A stretch of DNA of 42,022 bases from UBA4719 sp035654835 (GCA_035654835.1 DASRVZ010000206.1:1-42022); one strand, 5' to 3'. Shown: positions 16,502-25,875, counted from the stretch's first letter. Program-made: numbers and translations. The notes: generated by a model from the sequence alone, not told the origin.

Positions 16502-18640
16502 TCAGCTCTTGCAGTCCCCCACGCGATAGATGACCACGCTCGCGCCATAGCCGATCGGGGTCAGACCAGGCGTGTCGTACAGGTCGACCAGTCCCGAGTA
16601 GCTCGCCTGGCGCTCATCGGTCGCCCCATAGCGATCGAAGTCGTCGACGACCACACCGACCTTGAGCCGCTTGACCGCGGCGCAAACCTGCGGGTCCGTG
16701 GTGAAGGACTTGAACTTCTGGGAGACCAGAGCGACGTCCGGGGTGGGGTTCGAGCCGGTGTGCGGGATGACCACACGGTGACCTGACCAGATGCCGGAGA
16801 ACTGAGCCCCGGTGAAAGGACTGCCAAGAACCGTTTCTCCGGCAGGGATCTGTTTGGCGAGCTTCTCGTACAGCGCCTGTTCGTCCGCCGTGACCAAGAG
16901 GTGGGAGAAGCTCGGATTGGCATAACGGACGTGAAGAACTGCCGCCCCGTGACCGATGCCCTGGCTGGGGTAGAGGGCGGCGGGAACGACCAACATGCCC
17001 AGGCAGGCGATTCCCAGTGCCCGGCGCGGCGAGAGGTGACGATCGAAGACCTCCGCCGAGACCCGGCCGACGAAACGGCCCACGGCGTCCGCCGCGCTGG
17101 TGATTCCCAGCGCGGCCAACGGCACCGCGGTCATCGGGATCAACGAGGCGACCCGTTGCGCGTCGTTGTACCAGAACCCGGTCAGCTCCCGAGCCAGCCA
17201 GCTCGACGAGCCGGCGCAGAGCATGTACAAGAAGACGAGGTAGACGTGGCTCATCAGCAACCAGCGCAGGCGGGGGACGTTGAGCACCCGGTAGAAGCCC
17301 CACAACACCGCGACACCGAGAACCCAGTGCGCCTCGGTGATGATCGTTGAGAGGGTCAGCGCCTGGCCCATGGCCTGGTTCATCGTCATGAGCTCGTCCC
17401 AGTTGAAGTCGCGCACGGAGTTCAGCGCCGGGATCAGGTTCAGGGCGGCCCACCCGCCAAGGACGGCCAGCCAACCGCCCAGGAGCAACAACAGCGAGTG
17501 GCGGAGCTGGCGCGCCCCGAGCGCTCGGCTGCGGACAACCAGCCTCGCCGAGAGCAGGACAGACCCGACGCCAGCCCAGATGCCCAGGGCGAACAGCGCG
17601 CCGGGGTGTGCGAAGAACATCCCGACCGACCCCACGAATCCCACGAACAGGACCGTCCACCAGCTCAGCTCCGGCCCGACCGCAACTCCACCCCGGACGG
17701 CGGCAACCTCGTTCTCGTCCAGAGTTGCGCCGTCGGCGGCAACGCCGGCGGGGCTGATGTCGTCCTGGGCATGGGTGGACCGTGGCATCAGATGGAGCAC
17801 CATCAGCGTCAACGCGATCGCCGCCGGCAGCGCCGCCAGCGACAGGACGTTCGGCCACAGGACTCCGAAGCTCAACATGAGGTAGGGGAACAAGGTGATG
17901 GCCCCGGCGCACAGGCCGAGCGCCATGGTGGTGAGCAACCGGGCGTGGGGCAGGATGCGCGCACACAGCCAGACCATCGACAACGGCCAGACGACCCCGC
18001 CGATCGCCCACGCGACGGCGTTGGCGCCGATGACGACGTTGACGCCGGTGACGGAGCTGACCATTGCTGTGAGGTCATGCCACAGAGGTGGGTACCACGC
18101 CGTGACGGCAGCCCCGGATGCCGCGCCGACCTGACCACCGTCAGGAAGGCCAGAGCTGATGACGGCCAGCACCGCGTTGTAGTGAAAGCCTGCGTCGATC
18201 GTCTGTGACGGCAGGTGGGGGTCGCGTACCCCCAGCATGAAGTTGGTGGCAACGATTCCGGCTGCCAACCCTGCGGAGGCGAGCCACCAGCTCGTGCGGC
18301 GCTCCGGCGTCCAACGCCGTGACGTCCACCATCGGCGCGACAGGACGGGTCGAACGAAGGCTGGACCACCCGTGCGCCACGCGATGATCACACGACCCAC
18401 GACGGCGACCAGGGCCAACAGGGCAAGCGAGATGGCGACCGCGACGAGGTTCCAACGACCCACGACGACGGGCACCATCAGCGTCGCGATCGCCAGGACG
18501 CCCAGCGACGTCAGGGGCGCCAGGCCCAGCACGTCGAATCCTCGCGCGCCCAGACCGAGGTTCACGATCAGCCCGGGCACCACGAGAAGCACCGTCGCCA
18601 CAAGGGCGGGGGCGAGGGCAGAGACCCAGTCAAGAATCAC
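16502..18640 (-). CDS. DUF6541-type large membrane protein
   Basis: The protein has about 712 residues with some 12-14 membrane segments. The pattern is that of an actinobacterial integral membrane family (DUF6541) found in wall-glycan loci: LVATVLLVVPGLIVNLGLG at the start, a loop with DAGFHYNAVLAVISSGLPDG, and a C-terminal extracytoplasmic region (TADEQALYEKLAKQIPAGE). The acidic first loop after early membrane segments recalls GT-C transferases, but the activity is unproven. I prefer the GTG at 18640, four bases after the glf stop; a GTG at 18664 would overlap glf. It is last in the pseF-pseG/H-glf operon, so a role in building or exporting the same polymer is inferred. Confidence 0.75.
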   Translation of the reverse strand: MILDWVSALAPALVATVLLVVPGLIVNLGLGARGFDVLGLAPLTSLGVLAIATLMVPVVVGRWNLVAVAISLALLALVAVVGRVIIAWRTGGPAFVRPVLSRRWWTSRRWTPERRTSWWLASAGLAAGIVATNFMLGVRDPHLPSQTIDAGFHYNAVLAVISSGLPDGGQVGAASGAAVTAWYPPLWHDLTAMVSSVTGVNVVIGANAVAWAIGGVVWPLSMVWLCARILPHARLLTTMALGLCAGAITLFPYLMLSFGVLWPNVLSLAALPAAIALTLMVLHLMPRSTHAQDDISPAGVAADGATLDENEVAAVRGGVAVGPELSWWTVLFVGFVGSVGMFFAHPGALFALGIWAGVGSVLLSARLVVRSRALGARQLRHSLLLLLGGWLAVLGGWAALNLIPALNSVRDFNWDELMTMNQAMGQALTLSTIITEAHWVLGVAVLWGFYRVLNVPRLRWLLMSHVYLVFLYMLCAGSSSWLARELTGFWYNDAQRVASLIPMTAVPLAALGITSAADAVGRFVGRVSAEVFDRHLSPRRALGIACLGMLVVPAALYPSQGIGHGAAVLHVRYANPSFSHLLVTADEQALYEKLAKQIPAGETVLGSPFTGAQFSGIWSGHRVVIPHTGSNPTPDVALVSQKFKSFTTDPQVCAAVKRLKVGVVVDDFDRYGATDERQASYSGLVDLYDTPGLTPIGYGASVVIYRVGDCKS

Positions 18641-18644
18641 AAGA

Positions 18645-19832
18645 TCAGTCGTCGACCCCGCCACTCTCGAGCCGGGCGCCGGTGGCGAAGTGCGGCGTCA
18701 GCGTGTTGTCGACCATGCTCAGCGCTGCGCCGATGGCCATGTGCATGTCGAGGTACTTGTAGGTGCCCAGGCGCCCCCCGAACAGCACGCCGTTCTCGGC
18801 CCTGCCCAAGTCGCGATACCTCAGCAGCTGTTCCCGGTCCTGCGGGGTGTTGACCGGGTAGTACGGCTCGTCCTCGCCCTGCGCGAAACGGGAGAACTCG
18901 CGCATGATCACGGTCTTGTCGCCGGGATAGTCGCGCTCGGGGTGGAAGTGGCGGAACTCGTGGATCCGGGTGAACGGCACGTCAGGGTCGGCATAGTTCA
19001 TCACCGAGGTGCCCTGGAAGTCGCCGGTGGGCAGGACCTCACGCTCGAAGTCCAGCGTCCGCCAGCCGAGCCGGCCCTCGGCGTAGTCGAAATAACGGTC
19101 GACCGGACCGGTGTAGACAACGGGAACGCTGTCGACGACGTTGGCCTTGTTGACCTCTTGCGAGGTATCGAAGAAGTCGGTCCCGAGCCGAACCTCGATG
19201 CGGTCATGGCTGGCCATCTTCTCCAGCCAAGCGGTGTAGCCGTCGACCGGCAGACCCTCGTGGGTGTCGTTGAAGTACCGGTTGTCGTAGGTGTAGCGAA
19301 CCGGCAGCCGGGAGATGATCTCGGCCGCGAGCAGCGTCGGGTCGGTCTGCCACTGCTTGGCGGTGTAGCCCTTGATGAACGCCTCATAGAGCGGTCGGCC
19401 GATCAGCGAGATCCCCTTCTCCTCGAGGTTCCGGGCGTCGCTCGAGGAGAACTCGCTGGCTTGTTCGGCAATCAGCCGCCGCGCCTCGTCGGGTGAGTAC
19501 GCCGCGTCGAAGAACTGGTTGATGGTGCCGAGGTTGATCGGCAGGGGGAAGACCTGGCCGCGGAAGTTCGTGTAGACGCGGTGCTGGTAGCTGGTGAAGG
19601 CCGTAAAGCGGTTGACGTACTCCCACACCCGCTCGTTCGAGGTGTGGAACAGGTGCGCGCCGTAGCGGTGCACCTCGATGCCGGTCTCGGCATCGGCCTC
19701 GCTATAGGCGTTGCCACCGATGTGGGCCCGACGGTCGATCACGACGACGTTCAGGCCGAGGTTCTCGGCACACTGCTGGGCAACAGTCAGCCCGAAGAAG
19801 CCCGAGCCGACGACAACAAGATCCGCTTTCAC
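18645..19832 (-). CDS. glf: UDP-galactopyranose mutase
   Basis: The protein has 395 residues, a normal length. It is an FAD enzyme that converts UDP-galactopyranose to UDP-galactofuranose, the donor for Galf in surface glycans. The FAD-binding start VVVGSGFFGLTVAQQ and DRRAHIGGNAYSE are clear. GAHLFHTSNERVWEYVNRF, VFPLPINLGTINQFF, the GYTAKQW block and the late RLGTYKYLDMHMAIG (flavin-binding tail) follow. The GTG at 19832 is chosen because GGGAGAG precedes it; an upstream start at 19844 adds only four residues. It lies 27 bases after pseG-pseH in a minus-strand operon. Galf in the same polymer as Pse is therefore likely but not shown. Confidence 0.95.
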   Translation of the reverse strand: MKADLVVVGSGFFGLTVAQQCAENLGLNVVVIDRRAHIGGNAYSEADAETGIEVHRYGAHLFHTSNERVWEYVNRFTAFTSYQHRVYTNFRGQVFPLPINLGTINQFFDAAYSPDEARRLIAEQASEFSSSDARNLEEKGISLIGRPLYEAFIKGYTAKQWQTDPTLLAAEIISRLPVRYTYDNRYFNDTHEGLPVDGYTAWLEKMASHDRIEVRLGTDFFDTSQEVNKANVVDSVPVVYTGPVDRYFDYAEGRLGWRTLDFEREVLPTGDFQGTSVMNYADPDVPFTRIHEFRHFHPERDYPGDKTVIMREFSRFAQGEDEPYYPVNTPQDREQLLRYRDLGRAENGVLFGGRLGTYKYLDMHMAIGAALSMVDNTLTPHFATGARLESGGVDD

Positions 19833-19859
19833 GCACTCTCCCACCGTCTGGAATCGACG

Positions 19860-21500
19860 TCAGGCTACCGGAGCAGCCTTGCGGAACCGCATGAAGCCTC
19901 GGTCATCGGGCGGTGCATCGGGGACATACGACGAGGCCTCGACCATCCGCAGCGAGGCGTCGTTGTCGATGTGGACCACCGCGAGGTATGCCGTGACGTC
20001 GGTCGCGCTCGACCGCACCATCTCCGACAGGGCCACCTCCCCCGCTCGAAGCAGGGGACGGGCCAGAGACTGTCCGCGTCGCTGCGGTGCCACGGTGATC
20101 GAGACCTCCCACTCGTGCTCCCCCTCGCGATCCTGTGTGAGATCCCAGCGGACGGTGCCAACAGGTCCAGCCTCGTCTTCGACCATCAACAGCGTCCGGT
20201 CGGTCCTGGTGAGGCTGGCGGCCAGCCACGCTAGATGGTCGTCCCACAACACTTCTTCCGACGACCTCGAGCTGGCGCGGGTGGCCGGGTCATTGCGCCA
20301 CTCCCAGAGAAGTCGCGCGTCCTCGAGGGTGGCTGCGCGAGCCACAAGTCGCCCGGGGTCGACCACCGCCGGCACGGAACGTCTCGTCATCTCCCACGTC
20401 CGGACCACTCGCCAGGCGCCCCACCCGTCGACGACCTGCCGGCCGGCGAGGACCAGGTCGGCGCGCGCCCGCGAGTCCGTCAGCGCGTTCCTCAGCAAGC
20501 CCACGGCGGCCTCCTTCGGGCTGGGTCCATCCAGGATGGGTTCCTCCGGGTTGGGCTCATCGCGGCCCAGCTCGGGCCCACCCAGACCCACCGCAGCACC
20601 GGCGGCCACCACCCGGTCATACCCCTCGCGCTGGTTGGCCACGGCCCACACCAGGGCCATCGGCACGCCAAGACAACACAGCTCCCCGACGGAGGTGCCG
20701 GCTGCACTGACCACCAGGTCGTGCCGAACCATCAGCGCGGCAAGGTCGTCCACCGGAGCCAGGACGCTCAGGGACAGTGAAGAACCCTCGGCCGCTGCGC
20801 GGACCCGCTCGGCGATCTCACCGACGGCGATCACCGTCACGTCCAGCGCCAGACCGGTGCCGGCCAGCAGCGTGACCGCAACAGGAGCAAGGCCAACAGG
20901 ATCCGTCCCTCCCATGACCACCAGCACCGAGCGGGCAACCGGGTCATGGGCGATATCGGCCTCGTCGGACCGGCGGGCATCGAGCACCCGTTGGCGGATC
21001 GGCGTATAGCGGGACCCACGCAGGAGCAGGGTCGATCCGTCATCCGGGCGGGGCGAGAGCTCGGCGCCGATGGTCGGGTCGATGACCACATCCGCAGGTC
21101 GGCGGCCGAACGAGCCGTCCTCCATGTTGCTGAGGAGGACGTTGCCGACGGCCTGACCGCCCAGGGCCAGGATGCCGAAACCAGGCTCGACGCCAGGCGA
21201 CTCGACGAGCTCCACGAGCAGCCCGGGCGCCTCGTAGGAGTCGACGTGGAGCACATCAGGGGCACGGGTCCGGACCAGGTCGATGACGGGCTGCCGGTCA
21301 TCGTCCGCCATCGGTGCCTCGAGCTGGACCACCTCGACCGGCGCCATAGCCAGCTGGCCCCGCACGAACGACCCCTCGAAATGGCCGGCCACCACGACGG
21401 AGTGGCCGGCAGCCACCGATGCCTCGGCCAGCGCCAGCGATCGGGTCACATGCCCGACACCGATCGGTCCACCGCCGTCACAGAGCACCAGGATCCGCAT
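19860..21500 (-). CDS. pseG-pseH: Fused PseG-PseH: UDP-sugar hydrolase plus N-acetyltransferase of pseudaminic acid synthesis
   Basis: The protein has 546 residues and two domains. Residues 1 to about 370 are PseG-like, a GT-B-fold hydrolase that releases UDP from the diacetamido sugar. It opens MRILVLCDGGGPIGVGHVTR with a histidine at position 17, where the Campylobacter enzyme has its catalytic His17, and has VVSAAGTSVGELCCLG and VWAVANQREGYD. Residues about 385-546 are a GNAT domain matching PseH: LLWEWRNDPATR, then VAPQRRGQSLARPLL as the acetyl-CoA loop, then NDASLRMVEASSY. An acidic insert (GPELGRDEPNPEE) marks the PseG C-terminal half. The two enzymes catalyse consecutive steps, acetylation then UDP removal. 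The ATG overlaps the pseF stop by one base (TGATG). Confidence 0.88.
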   Translation of the reverse strand: MRILVLCDGGGPIGVGHVTRSLALAEASVAAGHSVVVAGHFEGSFVRGQLAMAPVEVVQLEAPMADDDRQPVIDLVRTRAPDVLHVDSYEAPGLLVELVESPGVEPGFGILALGGQAVGNVLLSNMEDGSFGRRPADVVIDPTIGAELSPRPDDGSTLLLRGSRYTPIRQRVLDARRSDEADIAHDPVARSVLVVMGGTDPVGLAPVAVTLLAGTGLALDVTVIAVGEIAERVRAAAEGSSLSLSVLAPVDDLAALMVRHDLVVSAAGTSVGELCCLGVPMALVWAVANQREGYDRVVAAGAAVGLGGPELGRDEPNPEEPILDGPSPKEAAVGLLRNALTDSRARADLVLAGRQVVDGWGAWRVVRTWEMTRRSVPAVVDPGRLVARAATLEDARLLWEWRNDPATRASSRSSEEVLWDDHLAWLAASLTRTDRTLLMVEDEAGPVGTVRWDLTQDREGEHEWEVSITVAPQRRGQSLARPLLRAGEVALSEMVRSSATDVTAYLAVVHIDNDASLRMVEASSYVPDAPPDDRGFMRFRKAAPVA

Positions 21501-22228
21501 CAGCCTGCCTCGAGCGGCTTCTGCACGACTTCCGCGTTGATGGCCACGAGATCCGGGCGGGCGCGCAGGATCGCCACGACGTCGCGCCACTCCGGCGGCG
21601 CATCGGGCAGCTCGGCCACCAGCGCGCGCAACAGGTCCAGGTCATCGGCGGTGTCGAGGGTGACCCGCAGGTCGTTGGCCGGAGGTGTCACGGACAGACC
21701 CAGCAGGCGGTATGCCGTGGGGTCGGCATAGACGGCGGAGGTGACATGCACCCGATCGTGACCGACCGCCATACGGTCGACGGCTCGAAGAGCACCCGCG
21801 GCCACCAGCTCGATGTCCATGCCTCGCGGCAGGCTGCGCACGAGAACGGTCGAGACATAGTCCAGGGTCGGAGCCGCGGTCCAGGCGCCGGCGACCGCGT
21901 CGATCAGCGACGGGTCCAGCAGCGGGCAGTCCGCGGTCAGGCGTATCAGGGCGTCGGCGGGATAGGCGTCGAGCGCAGCAACGAAGCGGGAGAGCACGTC
22001 GTCCTCGCTCCCGCGCACGACCGCGACCCCCAACGAGTCGGCCAGGTCGGCGACCACGTCGTCGCCCGCCAGCGTGGACGTGGCCACGATCACCTCGTCG
22101 ACCAGGTTGGCCGCCCGCGCCGCCCGGACGACCCACTCGAGCACCGGGCGTCCGCCAAGGTCAGCGAGGACCTTGACAGGAAGTCGGGTCGAGCCGGCTC
22201 GTGCCTGGATGACGGCGTTGATGCGCAT
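21500..22228 (-). CDS. pseF: SpsF-type cytidylyltransferase, probable CMP-pseudaminic acid synthase
   Basis: The protein has 242 residues. It is a nucleotidyltransferase of the SpsF/COG1861 type, seen in INAVIQARAGSTRLPVKVLA, EWVVRAARAANLVDEVIVAT, GSEDDVLSRFVAALDAY and RLTADCPLLDPSLID. It is expected to activate the finished sugar as CMP-Pse. It differs from the usual NeuA-like PseF, whose motif is closer to IPARGGSKRIP. The same combination (SpsF with a PseG-like SpsG and a NeuB-like SpsE) is known from the Bacillus spore-coat sps operon. The ATG at 22228 is set by AGAAGGAG just upstream. It heads the minus-strand operon and diverges from pseB. The assignment as pseF is by context. Confidence 0.8.
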   Translation of the reverse strand: MRINAVIQARAGSTRLPVKVLADLGGRPVLEWVVRAARAANLVDEVIVATSTLAGDDVVADLADSLGVAVVRGSEDDVLSRFVAALDAYPADALIRLTADCPLLDPSLIDAVAGAWTAAPTLDYVSTVLVRSLPRGMDIELVAAGALRAVDRMAVGHDRVHVTSAVYADPTAYRLLGLSVTPPANDLRVTLDTADDLDLLRALVAELPDAPPEWRDVVAILRARPDLVAINAEVVQKPLEAG

Positions 22229-22314
22229 CGTGCTCCTTCTGCGTGGGTCCCGCCGTGACAACCTGCCGACCGTGACATCATTCCAGACAGGCCAGCGCCA
22301 CGATGGAGGCACGA
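22229..22314. promoter_or_regulatory. Divergent promoter region between pseF and pseB
   Basis: These 86 bases separate the two oppositely directed pse operons, so both promoters must lie here or reach into the coding starts. Ribosome binding sites are clear on both sides: AAGGAG for pseF (complement of about 22233-22238) and GGAGG at 22305-22309 for pseB. I could not identify convincing -10/-35 boxes. Confidence 0.6.
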
Positions 22315-23298
22315 ATGTCAGTTCTGTCAGGTTCCTCGATTCTCGTCACCGGCGGGACGGGATCGTTCGGCAAAGCCCTCATTCAGGAGCTCCTTGACAA
22401 CGACGACCCCCGACGCATCGTCATCTTCAGCCGTGACGAGCTCAAGCAGTACGAATGCCGACAGAGGTTCAACGACGACCCTCGCCTGCGCTGGTTCCTG
22501 GGCGACATCCGCGACCTGCACCGCCTCAACCGGGCCATGCACGGCGTCGACTACGTCGTCCACGCGGCCGCGCTCAAGCAGGTCGACACCGCCGAGTACA
22601 ACCCGTATGAGTTCGTCAAGACCAACATCATCGGCTCGCAGAACGTCATCGAGGCGTGCATCGACGCCGGCGTCAAGAGGGTCGTGGCCCTGTCCACCGA
22701 CAAGGCCTCCAGCCCGATCAACCTGTATGGCGCCACGAAGCTGACCGCCGACAAGCTCTTCATCACCGGCAACCACTACGCCGCCGCCTACCCCTCGCGC
22801 TTCAGTGTCGTGCGCTACGGCAACGTCATGGGCAGCCGCGGCTCGGTGATCCCGTTCTTCCGCAAGCTCGGCGAGACCGGTGAGTCCCTGCCGATCACGG
22901 ACCTGCGGATGACCCGGTTCCTCATCACCTTGCCGCAAGCCGTGAAGTTCGTGCTGGACTCCTTCGAGATGATGCACGGCGGCGAGCTCTACGTGCCCCG
23001 CATCCCCTCCATGAAGATCGTCGACCTGGCCCAGGCGGTCGTTCCCGGCGCGCCGATGCACAACTCGGGCCTGCGTCCCGGCGAGAAGCTGCACGAAGAG
23101 ATGATCTCCGCCGAAGAGGGACGTCGCGCCCTACGTGTCGGCGACCGCTACGTCCTGCAGCCCGACCTGGCGGCGTGGGGATACCAGCCACCGGCCGACG
23201 GCGTGCCAGTGGCCGACGGCTTCCACTACACCTCGGACACCAACGACCAGTGGTTCACCCTCGAAGAGATCACCAAGCTCCTGGAAACGGACGTCTGA
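22315..23298 (+). CDS. pseB: UDP-N-acetylglucosamine 4,6-dehydratase (inverting)
   Basis: The protein has 327 residues. It is the first enzyme of pseudaminic acid synthesis: it dehydrates UDP-GlcNAc and inverts C5 to give the UDP-4-keto-6-deoxy-L-altrose derivative. The SDR motifs are ILVTGGTGSFGKALIQELL for NADP binding, FSRDELKQYE, the lysine-containing VVHAAALKQVDTAEYNPYE, and STDKASSPINLYGATKLTAD with the Asp/Lys and Tyr-x3-Lys residues. VVRYGNVMGSRGSVIPFF and RPGEKLHEEMIS are also typical of this family. The ATG at 22315 is chosen since GGAGG lies five bases ahead; a GTG or ATG further up would include that site. pseC follows after three bases. Confidence 0.95.
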   Translation: MSVLSGSSILVTGGTGSFGKALIQELLDNDDPRRIVIFSRDELKQYECRQRFNDDPRLRWFLGDIRDLHRLNRAMHGVDYVVHAAALKQVDTAEYNPYEFVKTNIIGSQNVIEACIDAGVKRVVALSTDKASSPINLYGATKLTADKLFITGNHYAAAYPSRFSVVRYGNVMGSRGSVIPFFRKLGETGESLPITDLRMTRFLITLPQAVKFVLDSFEMMHGGELYVPRIPSMKIVDLAQAVVPGAPMHNSGLRPGEKLHEEMISAEEGRRALRVGDRYVLQPDLAAWGYQPPADGVPVADGFHYTSDTNDQWFTLEEITKLLETDV

Positions 23299-23301
23299 GC
23301 C

Positions 23302-24429
23302 GTGCTCCCCTACGGACGTCAGTCCATCGACGAGTCGGACATCGAGGCCGTCGCAGCCGTCATGCGCAGCGACTGGTTGACCACCGGCCCAGCGGTGACC
23401 GCCTTCGAAGGAGACCTTGCCCGCATCTTCGGCATCTCCCCCGTGGTGTCGGTCAGTTCCGGGACGGCCGCCCTGCACGTGGCCTACGCCGCGATGGGAG
23501 TCGGCGCAGGGGACGAGGTCATCACCACCCCCCTGACGTTCATCTCGACCGCCAGCTGCGCCTCGCTCCTGGGCGCCACCGTCGTGTTCGCGGACATCAG
23601 CGAGGACACCGGCAACCTCGACCCGCACGCCGTGTCAGCCGCCATGACCAACCGCACCAAGGTCGTCGCCGGGGTCGACTACGCCGGACACCCGATCGAC
23701 GTCACGGCGCTGGCCGAGATCGCCCATGCGGGCGGCGCACTGCTGCTCGAGGACGCCGCGCACTCCATCGGCGGATCGCTGGACGGTCAGCCGGTCGGGT
23801 CGCTGGCCGACGTCACGACGTTCTCCTTCTTCCCGACCAAGAACCTCACCACGGCCGAGGGCGGCGCAGTCGTGAGCCTGCACGATGACGTTGTCGACCG
23901 CGCCCTGAAGTTCCGCAGCATCGGCCTGGTCCGCGATCCGGCGAAGCTGCGCTCCCCGGACGAAGGCCCCTGGCACCAGGAGGTCCAGAGTTTCGGGCTG
24001 AACTACCGCCTGCCGGACCTGCTCTGCGTGCTCGGCTCCAGCCAGCTGCCGCGGCTGCCCGCCTTCAAGGCTCGCCGCGACGCGATCACGGCCCGATACA
24101 ACGCGGGGCTGTCCGGCATCGACGAGCTGCGGCTGCCCGCGTGCCGCGAGGGCGCAAACCCGATGTGGCACCTCTACCCGCTGCGGATCCGAGACGGCCG
24201 CCGACGCGCGCTGTTCGAGCACCTGCGGGCCAACGACATCGGCGTCCAGGTCAACTACCTGCCCGTCTACCGGCATCCCGTCTACGCCGACCTCGGCTAC
24301 CGGCCCGGCATGTGCCCCGTGGCCGAGGAGTACTACGCGCAGCAGATCTCCCTTCCGTTGTTCCCCACCCTCACCGATGACGACGTCGACCGCGTGATCG
24401 CCCTGATCCGCGGATTCGTCGGCGCCTGA
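23302..24429 (+). CDS. pseC: UDP-4-amino-4,6-dideoxy-N-acetyl-L-altrosamine aminotransferase
   Basis: The protein has 375 residues. It is a PLP-dependent DegT/DnrJ/EryC1 aminotransferase that aminates C4 of the PseB product using glutamate. The start LPYGRQSIDESDIEAVAAVM is characteristic of PseC. VSVSSGTAALHVAYAAMGV binds the phosphate, DAAHSIGG carries the ring-stacking and acidic residues, and SFFPTKNLTTAEGGAVV contains the PLP lysine. NYRLPDLLCVLGSSQL follows. It starts with GTG at 23302, three bases after pseB, implying coupled expression. The flippase gene begins 12 bases after its stop. Confidence 0.95.
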   Translation: MLPYGRQSIDESDIEAVAAVMRSDWLTTGPAVTAFEGDLARIFGISPVVSVSSGTAALHVAYAAMGVGAGDEVITTPLTFISTASCASLLGATVVFADISEDTGNLDPHAVSAAMTNRTKVVAGVDYAGHPIDVTALAEIAHAGGALLLEDAAHSIGGSLDGQPVGSLADVTTFSFFPTKNLTTAEGGAVVSLHDDVVDRALKFRSIGLVRDPAKLRSPDEGPWHQEVQSFGLNYRLPDLLCVLGSSQLPRLPAFKARRDAITARYNAGLSGIDELRLPACREGANPMWHLYPLRIRDGRRRALFEHLRANDIGVQVNYLPVYRHPVYADLGYRPGMCPVAEEYYAQQISLPLFPTLTDDDVDRVIALIRGFVGA

Positions 24430-24441
24430 TCGCGACGCCCC

Positions 24442-25875
24442 GTGACCACCGAGGCTGACGGCGAGAGTCACGGCGCGGCGGGCGCCGCAGCCAGCAAAGG
24501 TGTTCTCGGCCGCGGGTCCATCTACACGATCGGCACCGCGGCGCCGATCCTGGCCAACCTCGCGGTCGTGCCCGTCGTCACCAGAATGCTGGGCAAGCCC
24601 GGCTATGGCGTCGTGGCCATCGCCATCGTGGTCATCCAGGTCGCCATGATGGCCGGGAGCTTCGGGATGCCGTCGGTCATCACCCGGCAGGGGATCCTCG
24701 CGCAGTCGGGAGTCGCCGGTGCACGCGCCTTGCTCATTCGCGGGTCGCTGATGACGGTCGGGCTGATCGCCGCGATCATCCTCACCGCGCCGCTGTGGGA
24801 CCGGCTCGTCCAGGTGCCGCTGCGCAGCGCGGTTCTGCTGGCTCTGGCCGCGAGCGCCTTCTTCGTCGTGGTGGAGAACTGCCAGGCGCTGCTGCGGGTG
24901 CTCGACCGCCCGGGCGCGTTCGTCTCGCTGTCCTTGACAGCCACCTTGGGAGGGCCCCTGCTCGGGCTCGCGCTGCTGGCCTGGTCAACGCCCGTTCGCT
25001 CCCCCGAGCGTTATCTGGTCGGGCTCGCGGCAGGCTATGCCGCCGCCGCCGCGGTGGGGCTCCTGCTGTGTCTGCGGGGTGGTCGTGCGAGGCGCGAGCC
25101 CGGCGACACCCGCGCTGCGCTGCGGCTCGGGCTGCCCGTCATACCGCATCTGGTGGCCCTGTTCCTGGCCAACGGCGCGCTGGTGTTCCTCGCCGGGCAG
25201 CTCTTCGACATCGCCTCGGCCGGCCGGATCCAGCTGGCCCTGCTGGTGGGCAGCGCGCCGGCGGTGATCACCTCGGCGCTGAACAACTCGTGGGCGCCGA
25301 TCATCTATCGCGCGCCCGCTCACGAGCGCGGCGCGATCCTGGCGCACACCGCGCGCGACATCACGACCCTGGTCGCGCTGATCTCCGGCGGCGTCGCGCT
25401 CCTCTCGCCGTGGCTGATGCGCTTCGTTGCGGATGCAGGCTTTGCCCCGCTCGAGCTCGTGCCCGCGGTGGCGATCGTCGCCTTCGGCTGCGTCCTGTCC
25501 GTGGCATATCTGGCCAACGTGCACCTCGTCTTCGCCGCTGGGCGCTCGCTCGGGCTGTCCGTGGTCACCCCGCTCAGCCTCCTGGTCGGTCTCGGCTGCG
25601 CCTACCTGGTCGGACGTCAGGACCTCGTGCTTCTGGCCGTTGGGTTCCCTGCGACCTATGCCGTGCTGGCCGTGGGCACCGCCGGACTACGTCGGTACCT
25701 CCAGGCGGCACGCTGGAGCGAGACCGCCCTGCTGGTACCGGCCGGGGTCGGGCTCGTCCTCTGTGTCCTCGGAGGCGTTCTCCCCACATCCGGGGCGGTC
25801 GCGCTGGTCCGGGTGGCCTTGGCCGCGCTCGCCGGCCTCGGGACGCTGTGGCTTGGCCGGCGAGTTCTACAGTGA
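24442..25875 (+). CDS. Wzx-type oligosaccharide flippase
   Basis: The protein has 477 residues with about 12-14 hydrophobic helices. It opens VLGRGSIYTIGTAAPILANL and VVPVVTRMLGKPGYGVVAI, as in the MATE/Wzx polysaccharide flippases. Around residue 270, SAPAVITSALNNSWAPIIYR is the usual mid-protein region. It likely flips an undecaprenyl-diphosphate-linked oligosaccharide carrying pseudaminic acid across the membrane. It lies 12 bases after pseC and five bases before the methylase gene, all on the plus strand. The start is the GTG at 24442. No Wzy polymerase is evident next to it, though one of the large membrane proteins could fill that role. Confidence 0.9.
   Translation: MTTEADGESHGAAGAAASKGVLGRGSIYTIGTAAPILANLAVVPVVTRMLGKPGYGVVAIAIVVIQVAMMAGSFGMPSVITRQGILAQSGVAGARALLIRGSLMTVGLIAAIILTAPLWDRLVQVPLRSAVLLALAASAFFVVVENCQALLRVLDRPGAFVSLSLTATLGGPLLGLALLAWSTPVRSPERYLVGLAAGYAAAAAVGLLLCLRGGRARREPGDTRAALRLGLPVIPHLVALFLANGALVFLAGQLFDIASAGRIQLALLVGSAPAVITSALNNSWAPIIYRAPAHERGAILAHTARDITTLVALISGGVALLSPWLMRFVADAGFAPLELVPAVAIVAFGCVLSVAYLANVHLVFAAGRSLGLSVVTPLSLLVGLGCAYLVGRQDLVLLAVGFPATYAVLAVGTAGLRRYLQAARWSETALLVPAGVGLVLCVLGGVLPTSGAVALVRVALAALAGLGTLWLGRRVLQ

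Noticed and set aside
16489..16503. GAGCC-ACCGC-GGCTC hairpin between pseI and the converging membrane gene
   Set aside because: The stem is only five bases without a T-run; too weak to call a terminator.
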